A stretch of DNA of 64,000 nucleotides, taken from contig NW_004451504.1 in assembly GCF_000321225.1 (NCBI RefSeq), positions 457,696 to 521,695 on the forward strand. Direction: 5' to 3'. A program made the translations under genes and the position numbers. The stretch is from Odobenus rosmarus divergens. Lineage: Eukaryota; Chordata; Mammalia; Carnivora; Odobenidae. Below, piece by piece: positions 33,260 through 45,639 of this stretch. Each line of letters begins with the position of its first letter. Positions within the stretch are counted from its first letter, which is position 1. The notes under the pieces are model-generated. The model was given only the letters and a program-made list of their open reading frames with translations, was not told where the DNA came from and searched no databases.

Positions 33260-34262
33260 GATATTTGAGCTGGGTTTTGAGAGATGAATGGGAGTCTAGA
33301 AGGCAGGCAAGCTGAGAAAACCATTGTAGGTGGAAGGCTCAACATGCATATATGTACAAACTTGTTTGTGGAAGGCTTCCTTGGAACTTGGAGTCAGAAA
33401 GCCCAGGCTCAAGCCTCAGATGGCATTTACTCATTCTTTCTGGGTAGCACTCAGCCCCTACCCTTGGGCAGACCCTGTGTGGGTATGCCCCCAAAAGCTC
33501 TTGTTTTGGTGTAGCAAAGAGAATTACACAGTTTCAGACCAGACTGAGGAGTTCTCTGACAGCACAGATACCCACCCCCTGTCCCGTTGTGTGTGGGGGA
33601 GACCTGGGGGACCCTGGAAGTCCTAGGGAGCCTCTGACCCAGTTTCTACATCTGGGAGTGAACATGGCCTGCCTACTTTGCGAGCTGATGTGAAGATCAA
33701 ATAGATCCGTGGAAAATGTTGATATTGCGTCCATATTGCATCATACGGATGCTCACAGGGAAGATAAATGTGTGTAATGTATTTTCCCAGTTTTATGACT
33801 TTTCTCTGGGTTATCTGGCAGAAATTGCCTACATGGAAAACCTCTTACATCATTTTTCAATCAACCAAGATGCTTAAGTGGCCCATGTGTACAGCAAAAA
33901 AATGGGGGGCTTGAAATCAGATTAGCTTTCCCGGGAAACCAGTAGTGCTCGTATGTCTTTAAGAGAGATGGGATTGATGCTGTAGGCATGTAGCTTTCAC
34001 ATAAACCATGCCAGTCCCATGATCGGAAGTGCTTCCACAACCTGGATACAGGGGAACTGACATGCTGAAGAGAACTTTCACCTTTTCTTGAAGACTTGGG
34101 GTCACCCTTGACTGTCCCAGTCCCCATGGTGGCTACACACATGTGACGGAGACAGATAAGTTGAAGATCCATGTGAAAGACCTAAATGGGGTTCTCCCCT
34201 GGAAACTGGGATCAGAGAAGATGCCTCAGAAGAGAGCTAACATTTCAGAGTTAGTGGCATAG
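33260..34262. other. intergenic, no gene recognised
   Basis: No feature could be supported. Confidence 0.5.
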
Positions 34263-34264
34263 AT

Positions 34265-34765
34265 GTGTCTCAGTCAGGGCTCCCCAGAGAAACTGAACCA
34301 ATAGGATATCTACCTATTCCTATCTATCTATCATCAATATCTAGGTATCATCTATCTGTTATCTATCTATCATCTATTTATTATCTATCAATCAGTCCAA
34401 TCAATCTATCTATCATCTATCCATCAAGATATTTATTTCAAGGAGTTAGTTAACGTGCTTACAAGGGCTGGCTGGCCAAAATCCATAGGGCAGACCAGAG
34501 AACTAGAAACTGAGGCAGGAGCTCGTGCTGCAGTCTTGAGACAGAATTTCTTCTTCTCTGGAAGCTTCAGTGTTTGTTCTCAAGTCTTTCAACTGCTCAG
34601 ATGAGGCCCACCCACATTATGGAGGGTCATCTCCTTTACTGAAAGTCGACTGATGGCGGTTGTTCACCACATCTACACGAGACCTTCGCAGCAACACCTG
34701 GATTCATGTTTGATTGAATAACTGGGTGCTGGAGCCCAGCCAAGCTGACATTTAAGACTCACCAG
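34265..34765 (-). mobile_element. MaLR-type LTR interrupted by (TATC)n-rich tract
   Basis: Begins 'tcagtcagggctccccagag' and 'aaactgaaccaataggat', the terminal signature of this LTR class read backwards. It ends with 'tgattgaataactgggtgctgg' and 'gccaagctgacatttaa'. A TATC/ATCTATC microsatellite (about 34316-34425) has grown near its AT-rich terminus. Confidence 0.6.
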
Positions 34766-36280
34766 CACAGATGGCATTTAGAGCCATGCCCCTGGCTGGG
34801 ATCAGGAAGGCAGATGAAAGGAAGGCTTAGGGCTGAAGCATGAGGAGCTCCAACATTTAAACATCAGCTGGAGAAGGAGGTGTGGGGCAAGGAGAGTAGA
34901 AGCAGCCAGTGGAAGACAGGCTTTGTGCCGATCAAGTCTGGGAACCCTGGGTTAGGCCAAGCATAGAGGAGCGTGCCTCCTTCCTGCAGGACTTCTCAGG
35001 GCCTTTAACACACATCCGTGCAATCGGCAGCCCCACGAGGAAGATGTAGTAGTTGCAGTTCTCAGACTTATTTGACCAATCGGGAGCTAGGTTTTGTTTT
35101 TGTTTTTGAGAAACCTTGGGAAAGATCTGCAAAAGTAAATAATGGTATTGAAATAGCTTCAAGATTGGAAGGTGAGCTCTATAGTTCTAGGAGAAACTGA
35201 TTTTAGAACTGAATTGAAGAGAAAGCATTCTGGCCGTTGATGGGGTCAGGGTGCCGAGGGGAGATGACCAGTTCTCACAATGACAGGGTCTGTCTTTCTT
35301 TGTGGGGTGTGAGGACAGGGGTCAGATTGCCCCGAAAAGCCATTCAGTGGTCAGGACGCCGGGGTCTCAGTGCTTTGTCTTCCTCCGGTGGGACAAGTAC
35401 TTTGGGGAAAAATCTGATTTGGAAGCAGGGCCTGGGTCTTCAGCTCTGGTCTGGAATTCAGGGCGGGCTGGTCTGGGCCGCAGAGCATGGATCTCAGCTC
35501 CCTCACCGTCGAGCCAGGGGAACTAGGACCAGTTTCTATGCCACCTCCTGAAGCCTCGGTTTTTGAGCCTGTGAGGCGGGCCCCTTCTCAGAGTTTGGGG
35601 ATCAGGTGAGCCACAGTGGTGACATCGCTGGCCCTTGGTCAGCAGCCAGCGGGAGCTGGCCTAATATTGCTTTGCTCTTGCACAAGGAGGGGTTACGTAA
35701 GTCATCCTCTGTCTTGGCCAGGACCCCAGAGAAGAAACAGGCAGACATGGCTGGCCCGCTGAGTGGGCCTCGGAAGGTGACTCAGCGTGGAGGGGGAATC
35801 CAGAGGAGCTTTAGCCCTGTCTTGGGTCATCTTGTGGGGCTGTCCGTAAACAACCTCCCACCAGGGTGGACTTGGTGGCCGGGCTGCCTGGGAGCCAGGA
35901 GCCAGGCCCTGTGGCCTCTTCTTAGCCTGGCCTGAGATGCCCTGAATCAGCCTGCCTTTGGGGCCTAGGGAAGGAAGAGGGGAACAGGGCAGTCCTGGCC
36001 CTGGGCCAGCAGGCCTGTGGCGCACACCCTCTGGGGGCCTGGGTCGGCCCCTAACATCTTGGGATCTTGGGAAAGGCCTCAGGATCCTCCTTTTGAAAAA
36101 CTCTCCGAAGTTCTATACGATGGTCGATCCTGCTCTTTCTTAGGGAAACTTCTGTCACCAACTAGCATCGCCAGCCCTCAGGAGACCTGAAGAAAGCCTG
36201 TGGAATGACTTTTGCACTGCTGGGGACAGGGCTCTGTGTGGACCGTAGTGAGGGAACATGCCCTCAGAACTAGTAAAACA
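34766..36280. other. intergenic, no gene recognised
   Basis: GC-moderate. Several 60-110 codon frames (35237-35551, 35606-35935 +) have no recognisable domain. Confidence 0.55.
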
Positions 36281-36284
36281 TCCC

Positions 36285-36730
36285 TATCCACCTCCTCGGG
36301 CTGCCGTAGCAAAGCACCACAGACGGGGGGTGGGGGTGCTTAAAACAGTGGAAATTTATTCTCTCACAGTTCAGGAGACCAGAAGTCCAAGATCGAGGTG
36401 TCAGCAGGGTCTGTTCCTCCTGGAGGGTCCGAGGGGGAGTCTCTTCTATGCCTCTTTCCTGGCTTCTGATGGTTCCGGGGAATCTTTGGTGATCCTTGGC
36501 TTGGGGAAGCATCACTCCAAACTCTGCCTACATCTCCTGAGGGCCTCTGTGTCTCTGTATGTCTCTCCTGTTCTTGTGAGGACCCCACTCATTGGACATA
36601 GGGCCCACCATGATCCGGTATGACCTCATCCTAACTTAATGACTTGGGTGAAGATCCTATTCCCAAGTAAGATCATGTTCTGAGGTCCCAGGTGGATGTG
36701 CATTTGAGGGGGGAGGGAACCCTATTTAGC
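36285..36730 (-). mobile_element. MaLR-type (MLT1-like) LTR
   Basis: In minus orientation. The plus strand reads 'gggctgccgtagcaaagcacc', 'cttaaaacagtggaaatttattctctcacag', 'tccaagatcgaggtgtcagcaggg', 'tatgacctcatcc' and 'gatcatgttctgaggtcc'. It is nearly full length with all landmark blocks in order. Confidence 0.7.
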
Positions 36731-36734
36731 CCAC

Positions 36735-37770
36735 GAGAACAGTTTGATCTGTCTTATTCTTCAAAGCACCTGCTCCTCATTTTATAGGTGAGAAAACAGA
36801 AACGCAGAGAACTTAACTGGCTTTGTCCAAATTCCCACAGCCAGGAGTGGCAGAGCCGGGATGGGGACCAGGATCTTGGCCCCAAGTCCAGGGTGGTCCC
36901 TGTCATGTTGGTTCTGCCCGTTATAGTTTATAAAGCCCCGTTTTCAGAGTCACTAGCTCTGGGTGAGATAGGCATACTTATTGTGTCGTCTGCCCATTTT
37001 ACAGGTGAGGAAACGGAGGCCAAAGGCCACGGAGGGGGTGGTATGCCAAGATCACACGGTGAGTTAGCGGCATGGTAGGGACTCAAGGCCTGACCTCCAA
37101 AGTTCTTCCCCTACCATTAAGTATTACATCTCTGCGTAAGCCCGGTGAAAGGAGCCAGACACAAAAGGCACACGGTGTATGATTCTGTCCCTATGATATG
37201 TCCAGAAGATGCAAGTCTCGAGACAGAAAGAAGGTGAGTGGCTCCCGAGGCTGTGGGGAGGGTGGGATGGGGGATTTCACTTTTCGGTGATGAATGTGTT
37301 CTGGAATCTGAGAACAGTGACCATCACACAGCTCTGAGAATAAACTAAAAGCTGCTGGAATGGGCGAACTGTCTGGCATGTGAATCATAGCTCAATAAAG
37401 CTTCGATGGAGAATATCTCCCGTCAGGCGTCAGCCGCCAGCCCCTGGGGAGGCGATTCTGCCCGAGACAAGTACTCCCAAGGCCGACAAGATGCAGTCTG
37501 GTGATTAGGGCAGACACAGCCCCAGCGCTGGCTCAGAAGCTCTTCACGCTGGAAGGCACCTTGAAGGCTTTCCTGGTGACAAGATTCCTCACCCCTGGTT
37601 AAGGCACAAGCCTGCCAAGACCAGGTGGGCTTCCTGAACCCCCTCCTGAGGAACCGTGTGGCCTTGGCAAGTTACTGCTCTCCTGGGTCTCAGTTCCCAC
37701 ATCAGGAACTGGTAAGCGCCTGCCTCCCTGAGTGGTCATGAGGGTCAAGTCTGAAAAGTTGTCAGCAGAG
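36735..37770. repeat. cluster of MIR fragments
   Basis: Minus-strand MIR pieces are at about 36750-36890 ('tcattttataggtgagaaaac', 'ttcccacagccaggagtggcagagc') and 36960-37095 ('cattttacaggtgaggaaacgg'). A plus-strand piece is at about 37655-37760 ('gtgtggccttggcaagttac'). The spaces between hold single-copy DNA. Confidence 0.7.
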
Positions 37771-38535
37771 AGTGGGACTTTGTCATGGGGCCATTTGACC
37801 TCAGCCAAAAACTAACCAACAAACCTTCAAGTCAATGCCATGCCCAACAGTGACCTCCTTGCTCACCCCGGACCCCCGGGCCCTCCAGGGCTTGGCGAGA
37901 GGTCAGAACTATGCGAGGCTCTATAATGGGCTTAGGGGCTGAGTGACAACGAGATAGCGGAGCACACGGCTGGAGGCTGCCAATCGAAGCTTCACCTTCC
38001 AAACCACAAAGACTGCGTTAGGCTTCGTACATTGATGGTAGCCCCCATCACCAGCGTTCGGTCCCACCAGGTCACTGAGGATCAGTGTGCACCTCTGCAC
38101 CAGGTCCTCACCCATTCGGCCCCGGGGCAGACTCAGGGACTGGGCAGCCCACCTGGACTTCTCCCCATCACACCAGCTTGCTGGGGCCACGGAAGGTCAG
38201 GAGGGGAGAGGCCACTCATGTTGCCTGGCTGGGTGGAGGAAGGTGGCAGCGAGGCTCTTCCAGCCTGTTTCCACCCGCCCAGAGCCCTGCTCACAGTTCC
38301 AGCTAGGTGGCTTCTTCCAGAGTGCAGACTTCCTCGAGTCAAGCTCCCATCTGTGAACCAAGTCCCTTGGATGAGTGAGCTTCCTCGGGCAATGGTGGGC
38401 CACTTTGTCCAAGCTCAGAGCTGCTGGGGAGGGAGGGGTGCAGGCTGAGTGGGAAGGGTAGGCACTGGAGGGGGAATGGAAAATCTGCTGGACTCTGTCC
38501 AGTTGTGGACACTAGGGCCAGAGGTAGAGAATGAG
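37771..38535. other. intergenic, no gene recognised
   Basis: No feature could be supported. A 138-codon frame at 38032-38448 (+) looks like chance. Confidence 0.5.
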
Positions 38536-38539
38536 CCAG

Positions 38540-38960
38540 GAGGTAGAGAGAGGGAAAGAGACAAGGCAGGGCCGGCTCATGATGGGTCTTGCAGACCACA
38601 TTATGGATGTGGACCTTCATCCCAAGAGCGGTGGGACACTATTGCAGGATTTCTCATTAGAGACTGTGGTCATCACCCTCCCCATCTTCCTCATGGCCAT
38701 CATCAGCATCATGGTGGCCCGCATGGGTCCAGTGCCAACTCTCTACCAGGCACTGCGCTAAACACTTTCTATGTGAATCCTGTTAACAGTTCTATGGGGT
38801 AGATACCATTATTATCCCCATTTCACAGATGAGAACATGGAGACGCAGAAACGATAAGTGAGATGTTCAAGACCACACAACAAATAAGAGCCTTGGCCAG
38901 AACCAGAACTGGAATCCAGATCTGCCTGATTCCAAAGCCTTAGCTCCTAAACACTGGTCT
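38540..38960 (-). repeat. L2-like and MIR fragments
   Basis: 38575-38650 'tgggtcttgcagaccacattatgg' resembles an L2 internal segment. 38735-38955 is a clear minus-strand MIR: 'accaggcactgcgctaaacac', 'attattatccccatttcacagatgag', 'ccagatctgcctgattcc'. Confidence 0.7.
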
Positions 38961-40190
38961 CTGGGTTTATAGCCCCTCTACAATTGTATTTGCATTAAAA
39001 CACATCATTGGCTGCAGAGTGGAGAATAAGAATTAGCAGACGGTAGTGGTCAGAATCAGAGATGGGAACAGCAATAAGAGATGGAGGTTAGACTAGGGAA
39101 GAAGTAGATAGGTCCAGGAAACCCTTAGGTGGAATCTAAAAGAGGTGCTGATCCACTGGGTAGAAGGAATAAAGGAGAGGGTGCATTTACCGAGGAGCCT
39201 CACGTATCTGGCCCGGGTGGCTGGAGGTGTAGACAGAGTAGTGCCATTTCTGTAGACACAGAATACAAGTTTTCTTTAACGAATGAGTGAGTGAATGAAT
39301 ACATGACTAATGAAATGTTCCCCCAAATGAAGTGGATAATGAGTTCCCCATCACTGGGATTATGCAAGCAGTGGCTAGACAACTATTTACCCTAGACATT
39401 GCGGAAGACACTCCTGATCTAAAGAGGAGGTCACATGGAGGGTACTCAACAAATGTATTGCATGCCTGAGTGATTGACTCGCTTCATCCCTATGCTTCTA
39501 GGTCCTCATGGGGTCCCACCGGCACCTGATGAAAGCTTGGTGATGAGTTACCACCGTAGGGATGTAGGAGGGGGAAAGTATCAAACCCTATTAAACATTC
39601 TTACATTTCCGATTCAGTATATTTTAGAGCCTACATTTTAATACATATTAGTAAGTTTACATATTGGGTATGTATAATCAAAATTCCTTTACTTAGAGGG
39701 ATACACAATCACAGAAGCTTGGACACCACTGTTCTGTAGGACAGAAGCCCTAAAATATGTTGAGTGGAAATAATGACCTTCCCCTCCCCCTCAAGGCTCC
39801 TGACTGCCTATTGCACTGTCCTCACAACACTCAGGGGTTCCAGAGTTAGAACAAAGGAAAAAACTCTGCAAAAAACTCCTCATCCATTTATTAAGCTGTA
39901 TGGAAAAGACACATGTTTACACATTTCATCCATTTCTCATTGTGAAATGTGCCTTCTTTACAATGTAACAGCTCTTTGGGTCTTTCACGGGACAGATGTT
40001 CTTTCTCACAGTGTCGAAACAACCCGTAGGGCGGCTGCCCTGTCACAGACTGCTCCTCAGACCACGAGATGACCCCTAAGTGACCATTAGGATCCCAGAG
40101 CTGTGACCCGGCTCTGCTCAGAGAAGACCTTTAGACCATCACAGGCCGGCTGATGGATGAGTGCTACACATTTGCAAAGCACAGCCTCCT
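38961..40190. other. 3' flank of BDKRB2, no gene recognised
   Basis: AT-moderate. Nothing coding recognised. This should be beyond the BDKRB2 3' end if the signals at 40192 or 40469 are used. Confidence 0.5.
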
Positions 40191-40468
40191 CTTTATTCCA
40201 CAATATGTGCACCTGTGTAACTTCATTCAAATACTAAACCGTTGCTACTTCTTATTCAACTCTTTTTCTCCAGCTACGAGTGTGTATGTTTACTGGGACA
40301 GAGGGTTGTGTGTGGTAGGGGAACAAAGCCTGGGAATCTTTTTTGATCTTTTTGTTTTAAAATCTAGAGCTGGCTTGATGAGGGTTTATGGGCTGTTTGC
40401 CATCCAAAATTTCCCGGTCCTTTTTGGGTTTCCATCTTCTCCAGAGAGAGCCTGCTAAGAAGTATCCA

Positions 40469-40474
40469 TTTATT
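40469..40474 (-). promoter_or_regulatory. BDKRB2: candidate BDKRB2 poly(A) signal
   Basis: TTTATT on plus, AATAAA on minus, 1.95 kb past the BDKRB2 stop. A second candidate is at 40192-40197. The choice between them is not determined by the sequence. Confidence 0.35.
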
Positions 40475-40764
40475 TTACCGAGCGAATGAGCGCTGCCCGG
40501 GTGCTGCGTACCTTACGAACTCCACTGCTACTGAGCTGGCCCCTCCCCGCCTTGGTTCTCTGCCGCTTGATGTCAGACCCTGGGGGGTGCATTCTCCACA
40601 CTCCCCATGGGGCTTGGCACGGGTCTGGCCCCAGGAGGCAGACTGTGAAACATGTGGGGAAAAAAGAAATGAACCCTCCTTGGAGGAGCTGGGGCTTGGG
40701 GTTAGGGATGTCTCTTAAGGCTCCGGCCAAGGATGGGGTCTAGCTTCCTGCTGCCTGACACCTG

Positions 40765-40870
40765 GGACCTGCCCCGCCCCACGCATCGCTCCGCCCACCG
40801 CCGCCCCGCCCAGCGAAGGCAGAGCCCCGCCCCTCCGCACTGCCGGCGGCGGTCCTCTTGGGGGAGGGCG
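40765..40870. promoter_or_regulatory. CpG-dense GC-box cluster
   Basis: About 13 CpGs in some 90 bp, with several Sp1-type boxes (ccccgcccc, gctccgccc, gccccgccc, gccccgcccc) and a ccggcggcggt block. It sits between the two receptors, about 1.6 kb beyond the BDKRB2 stop. It looks like a small unmethylated promoter or enhancer core, but no first exon was identified. Confidence 0.4.
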
Positions 40871-41289
40871 TTCTCCCTTCTCTGTTCAGCAATGTACCGG
40901 TTGTTCTGGGGCTCCTCATGTGGGTACCGCCCCAGGGCTTCCTCACCTTCACACCTGCCCGGACCTAGCCAGCCCTCCTGACCCAGGGCTGCTGCCGGCA
41001 CCCATGAGCCGCTCAGCCCTCTAGGGGAGCTTGGTCCCAGCACCGGTGCTTTGGGGTCAGTGACCTTCGTGCCAAATCATTGGTCTGCCGCTATTATAAA
41101 CCACTGGTTGGTGCCCTTGGTTGCTGAGACAGGGACAACGGTAAGCAGGCCTGGACTCCTCCTCCCGGACTATACTGCCCAGTCCCAGTGAGGGTCTGAG
41201 CATGTGGATTCCCTGAGTAAGTTCAATCAGAAATCTCTTGGGCTCATTACAAATCAAACCCTGAATGGGTGGCCTGCCCCCAAAATGCT

Positions 41290-41311
41290 TGTGTGTGTGT
41301 GTGTGTGTGTT
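41290..41311. repeat. (GT)n microsatellite
   Basis: About eleven GT units, followed by a G-rich tract ggggtgggggtggg. Confidence 0.95.
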
Positions 41312-42426
41312 GGGGTGGGGGTGGGAAGTACAGAGTATGGGCAGGAATGGTGGAAGGCAGTTAACATTACTGAGCACCTACTATGTGGCAGACCCTGATG
41401 GGTGCTTTACACAGTCGTTAGCGACAAAGCTGTGTCGTTACAGTAAATTTACTTCTGTTCTGTGTGCATAATAAAGCCACACGTTCATATAGCACCTTTC
41501 CTTCCTTCAAAGTACTTCTATGCCTTTGCCTCTCAATCTTCACAACACCCTGGTGTTACAGAGGAGGAAACAGGCAGGGATAAAGCAATGTGCCACTAGT
41601 TAAGGGCCGGCCCACGGCAGGCTCCTCGCCCCTCACCTCTGCACCGCCCCCAGTGCCTTGCTTGACCATGTCTGGTTGCAGAACAGCCTTCTGGTGGTTG
41701 CCAGTACCCAATCATCCCCGTTCAAGTTTGCAAGTTCCTTCAAGGCAGAGATTATACTCTCTTTTTCTTCCCTCTTGCCCATGGTGCTCAGGGCTGTGTA
41801 AACAGCAAGTGCCAGCCAAGTGCTTACCGAGTTCTTTTTTGGCACAGACCATCTTGTCCATGGGCCTGGGAAGTGATGGAATCCTGGTCTCTGGGTTCTT
41901 ACCAGGGATCCCTCAGAGTTAAACCTTCATTAATCTCATGAATCATCCTCCAGAGTCCCAGCTGGGTAGATTTAAGAGACCTAAGGCAAAACCCCAGCCA
42001 GGTCCCCCCATGCACTCAGCCGGGGCACCAGAGTTGGGGTGGCCGTTCTCCCAGAGGTCTGAGCCGGCACGCTGCGGCAGGGCAGGACACCACGTGGGAG
42101 GGAAGCTCAGTCACTCCTGTCCCTGTCCCCAGGCCCCTCCACTGCCGGGAGGATGCAGACTGGTCCAGGGGTGGCAGCAGATGAGAACAATAATACTGTC
42201 GTGTGTATGGAGCCCTCGGCTGTGCGTGAGGTCACCCCAGCCTCACGGCCTGGCTCGCTGCAGCTTGGGCAGGGCAGCAGTGATGCTCCTGGGTTTTCCC
42301 AGAGACGCCGACTTATTGCCCGAGGTCACACCCATGGCATGGCTTCCATTCCTTCCTGGGCACATCCTGAAGCGCCACTGCCCCTCCCGCTTGGCACACA
42401 GGAGCAGGGGTCCAGGGGGCGCCCCC

Positions 42427-43531
42427 TCACTGGCTGTTGCCCACCCACTCTGGCAGTTTGTGGATCTGGCGCTCCACGGACATGGAGGTCCGGAGTGTGC
42501 CCATGGAGTTCTCCATCTTGCTGGACTCCAGCACGCAGCCCCCTTTCTGGCACAGTCTCTGGAACACTTCCCGGGACTTCTTGCGGAAGCGCTTGCCCAC
42601 GATCACGTACACCAGTGGGTTGAGGCAGCTGTTACTGTAGGCCACGTAAGAGGCGATCTGCGTGAAGACGTCGATCATGTGCTCGTCCCAGCAGCTGGAC
42701 AGGATGTCAAGGCGCAGCAGCGTGTCCAGGAGGGTGCTGATCTGGAAGGGCAGCCAGCAGAGGACAAACAGCCCAAGCACCGCTAGGACCAGCACCGTGG
42801 CCTTCCTCTCTGTCTGGATCTCCTTGAACTTCTGCATCTCATTGTTCCGCAGCACCTGCATGATCTGCACTGTGCAGAAGGTGATGATGGTCAGGGGCAA
42901 CAGGAAGCCCACCAAGTTCAGGAGGATGTTGGTGAACACTTCCCAGGTGCGGGACGGGTAGATGATGATGCAGGCAGTGACATTGTGGCCCTCCTCTCTG
43001 TACTCCTTCATGGTCCGGAAGGCCAGCATGGGCGAACTCAGGAGCAGCGTGCACCCCCAGATCACCAGGCTGTAGAGCTTGGCCCAGCGCACCCTGCGCA
43101 TCCAGCCCATGGACATGGTCTTCACCAGGGCCAGGTAGCGGTCGATACTCACCAGCATCAGGAAGCAGATGCTGCTGTAGAGATTCATGTAGAGCATGGT
43201 GTTCACCACACGGCAGAGGACCTCCCCAAAAAGCCAGTCGAAGTTGTTGGCGATGGTGATGGCCCAGAAGGGCAGCCCGCAGGCCAGGATCAGGTCCGCC
43301 ATGGCCAGGTTGCCCAGGTAGATCTCGGCCACTGTGCAGCTACTCTTGTGCAGGCAGAAGATGCTGAGGACGAAGGTGTTCTCCAGGGCTGCCAGCACGA
43401 ACAGGACCCAGAGGAAGGGGGCCTGGATGGTGTTGAGCCAGTTCCACCAGTCGGAGTAGACGCAGGTGTTGGGCACGGTCCCGTTGAGGGCGGGCATGAG
43501 GACTTGTGAGGTGACGTTGAGCATTTCCGTG
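42427..43531 (-). CDS. BDKRB2: bradykinin receptor B2, main coding exon
   Basis: A class A G-protein-coupled receptor for bradykinin and kallidin, constitutively expressed on endothelium, smooth muscle and sensory neurons, coupling to Gq and Gi. The exon starts after acceptor CTTTCAG at 43532 and reads C|ACG GAA ATG. The internal ATG at 43524 gives 365 residues. With the upstream exon at 47064 the protein would be 392 (human 391). In 365-numbering: sequons N3, N14 and N181; TM2 LAMADL; disulfide pair C104-C185; DRY at 128-130; CWLPF at 256-260; NPLVY at 302-306; tail cysteines C325 and C330 for palmitoylation. The Ser/Thr-rich C-tail NSMGTLRTSMSVERQIHKL carries the kinase/arrestin sites. Stop TGA ends at 42427. 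Tyr112 stands where human has Ser111 in TM3. The frame is intact. Confidence 0.97.
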
Positions 43532-44139
43532 CTGAAAGAAAGTGGAAAAGAGGCTGTTACACCTCAAGTCACAAGAGGCAGGAGAAATAGCTGATGCAGA
43601 AGGAGGGGGGCGATCAGCAGGCAGCTTCCAGAAGTGAGGTCGGGAGTGGCACTCAGGGCCTTTCTGTCGCACGCTCAGAGACTTGGGTCCGGGCACCCGA
43701 ACTCCCCGGGGTCTTTGAGAGGTACCCCGTCTCCTTGAGCTAGGCCAAGAGCTCCTGGTCTTTGCCTCGTGGCTCCCCTGGGATGTTTCCTTGGCCGGCG
43801 TCCATCACCAGTACTGGCAATCACAGTCTTGGACCCTGGACCTCCTCGAAGCTGCTGTGATGGGAGGATACGAGCACATTCCTCATTCCTTCCTTATCGC
43901 ACGGGCCCCTCCCAAGGGAGCTGGTCATCTTTCAGCCTCTCATGGCCTGGTCATGGTGACTAATTGATAAGAAGGGAAGAATGATATCATGCCAGACAAG
44001 GAGATTCCAGCCTGGCTCCGAGACCATAGCCCATCTGCCCACACCCTGTCTCCTTCTGGCAGAAGGCAGCATTGTGCTTCCAGAACCCTCATCAGCAAAG
44101 TATTGATGATAATCAGAGGTTGCATGATGGAAAGGGGGG

Positions 44140-44700
44140 GCAGGGGCTTTGGAACCCGGCAGTCCTCCTGAGTTCAAATCCCGGCTCATTCATTAGCTGT
44201 GTGACCTTGGGTGAGTTAATGAACCTCTCTGAACCTCAATGACCTACCTTGTAAAATGGAAATAACAAAATCTACTTCTCAGGGTTGTGGTGGGAATCCA
44301 AGGCAGTGTGCAAAAAGCCCTAACCTCTGCACTTGGTTCAATAAGCATGAATAATTATCTATTTTTGTGCTTATTAAACTACCAACAACACTCTGCTTGC
44401 TCCTGTGTTAGTGATGTTATCATTAACCCACTGATTCCTCTTTCACTCTTGGGTGAGACTCAGACCATGGGGCAGTTGATTTTCTAGAAGTGTCGCTGTT
44501 AAGGCTAATTCATCTCTACCTTCAGCAAAGAGGCATGAGGCTTGGACACATATGGGTTCCAATCCTAGATGTGTGGTCTTGGGCAAATTGCTTGACCTCT
44601 CTGAGCTTCCATTCTATTTCCTTTGGTGTAGAATATTACTCTCTTCTTGACTTGCTCTGCATGGCCGTTGCAAGGTTCAAATCAAAGAGTGGGTTTGAAG
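44140..44700 (+). repeat. two MIR elements
   Basis: The first at 44140-44350 shows 'gagttcaaatcccggctc', 'gctgtgtgaccttggg' and 'cctctctgaacctcaatg'. The second at 44530-44700 shows 'ggttccaatcctagatg', 'cttgggcaaattgcttgacc' and 'cctctctgagcttcc'. Both are plus orientation. Confidence 0.85.
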
Positions 44701-45189
44701 ATACATTGAAAGCAGAAAGCACAACCCAGAGGGCAGGCCTGAGTAGACATTTTCCTAGTGCCCTGTGGGCTGAGGGAGGGTAGGTGGCGCTGAAGGGGCT
44801 CTTTCTGGGAGGGCGATTCCTTCCTGGGTAGGCTCATGGGGAGGAGTTGAGCCACAGTTCCTGGGAAAGGATCTGCTGTTCACCTCTGGGATTTCCTAGG
44901 AAAAACCCCCTCTACTTCCAGGAGTAGCTGGTTGGTTTTCAGTGGCCAGACTGGGCACCTGTGACTAACTTATTCATCAATGCATTTATCCTTTAAATGT
45001 GCCTCGAGCTTCTTCTCTGTGCTGAGCTCCATGTGGCTGTAGGGACCCAGAGGCGAGTACTGTGTGTCCCCTGCCCTGCCCAAGCTCCCAAGTGTGATGA
45101 ATACCATGAGGTGGAAGGAAGGGCATGGGGCACGGAATTGGGGGGTGGGTGGAGAAGGTTGGAGGTGACTCTGGAGCTGGGTCTCCAAG

Positions 45190-45385
45190 GAAGAGGAACA
45201 TGTCAATGGAGAGCAAGAAGGAACAATGTTATGGTGATATATGTTATGATGGTGACTACACTTGCGGTGAGCACAGCGTAATGTATAGAGAAGTTGGATC
45301 ACTGTGTTTTACACCTGAAACCAAGGTAGCATTGTGTGTCAACTGTACTCAAATAAGAAAATTAAAAAATACAACAAACAAACAC
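45190..45385 (+). mobile_element. L1 3' end fragment
   Basis: 'ggtgagcacagcgtaatgta', 'cactgtgttttacacctgaaacc' and 'gtgtcaactgtactcaaataag', followed by an A-rich tail, match the terminal 3'UTR of a laurasiatherian L1 family in plus orientation. Confidence 0.75.
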
Positions 45386-45639
45386 AACAACAAAAACAAA
45401 GGAGAGGGGACAGACCAGGCAGAGGGAGCAGCCTGAGCGGAGGTGCAGAGTGGAGAAGCCTCTGGCACGTTCTGGAAGGCGGACTAGATGTTGGACAGGG
45501 AGGCGGGAAGTGGCAGGAGATGGGATGAATAAGGGAAAAAAGACAGTCATCACTGGCTGCTAAGAAACTGAGTCTTTATCCCTGAGGGCTTTAAGGAGGG
45601 AGTGATGGAATAAAAAAACACTCTAGAAAGATCCTTCTG

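Larger units (their letters stand above)
40192..42426 (-). other. BDKRB2: BDKRB2 3' untranslated region (probable extent)
   Basis: The human BDKRB2 message has a long 3'UTR. On the minus strand the AATAAA hexamers within about 2.3 kb of the stop include 40469-40474 and 40192-40197, so the UTR probably ends near 40.45 or 40.17 kb. It includes a (GT)n tract (41290-41311), an L2/MIR-like piece near 41350-41580 and a GC-box cluster at 40765-40870. Confidence 0.4.

Noticed and set aside
42414..42427. CTCF-like core (tccagggggcgc) overlapping the BDKRB2 stop
   Set aside because: Three mismatches to the 14-base consensus in its 5' half, so it is not counted with the better motifs.
42985..43509. 174-codon plus-strand frame opposite BDKRB2
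   Set aside because: It is a shadow of the receptor coding strand (Gln/Asp/His/Val-rich), with no independent support. The same holds for plus-strand frames across 20689-21639 opposite BDKRB1.
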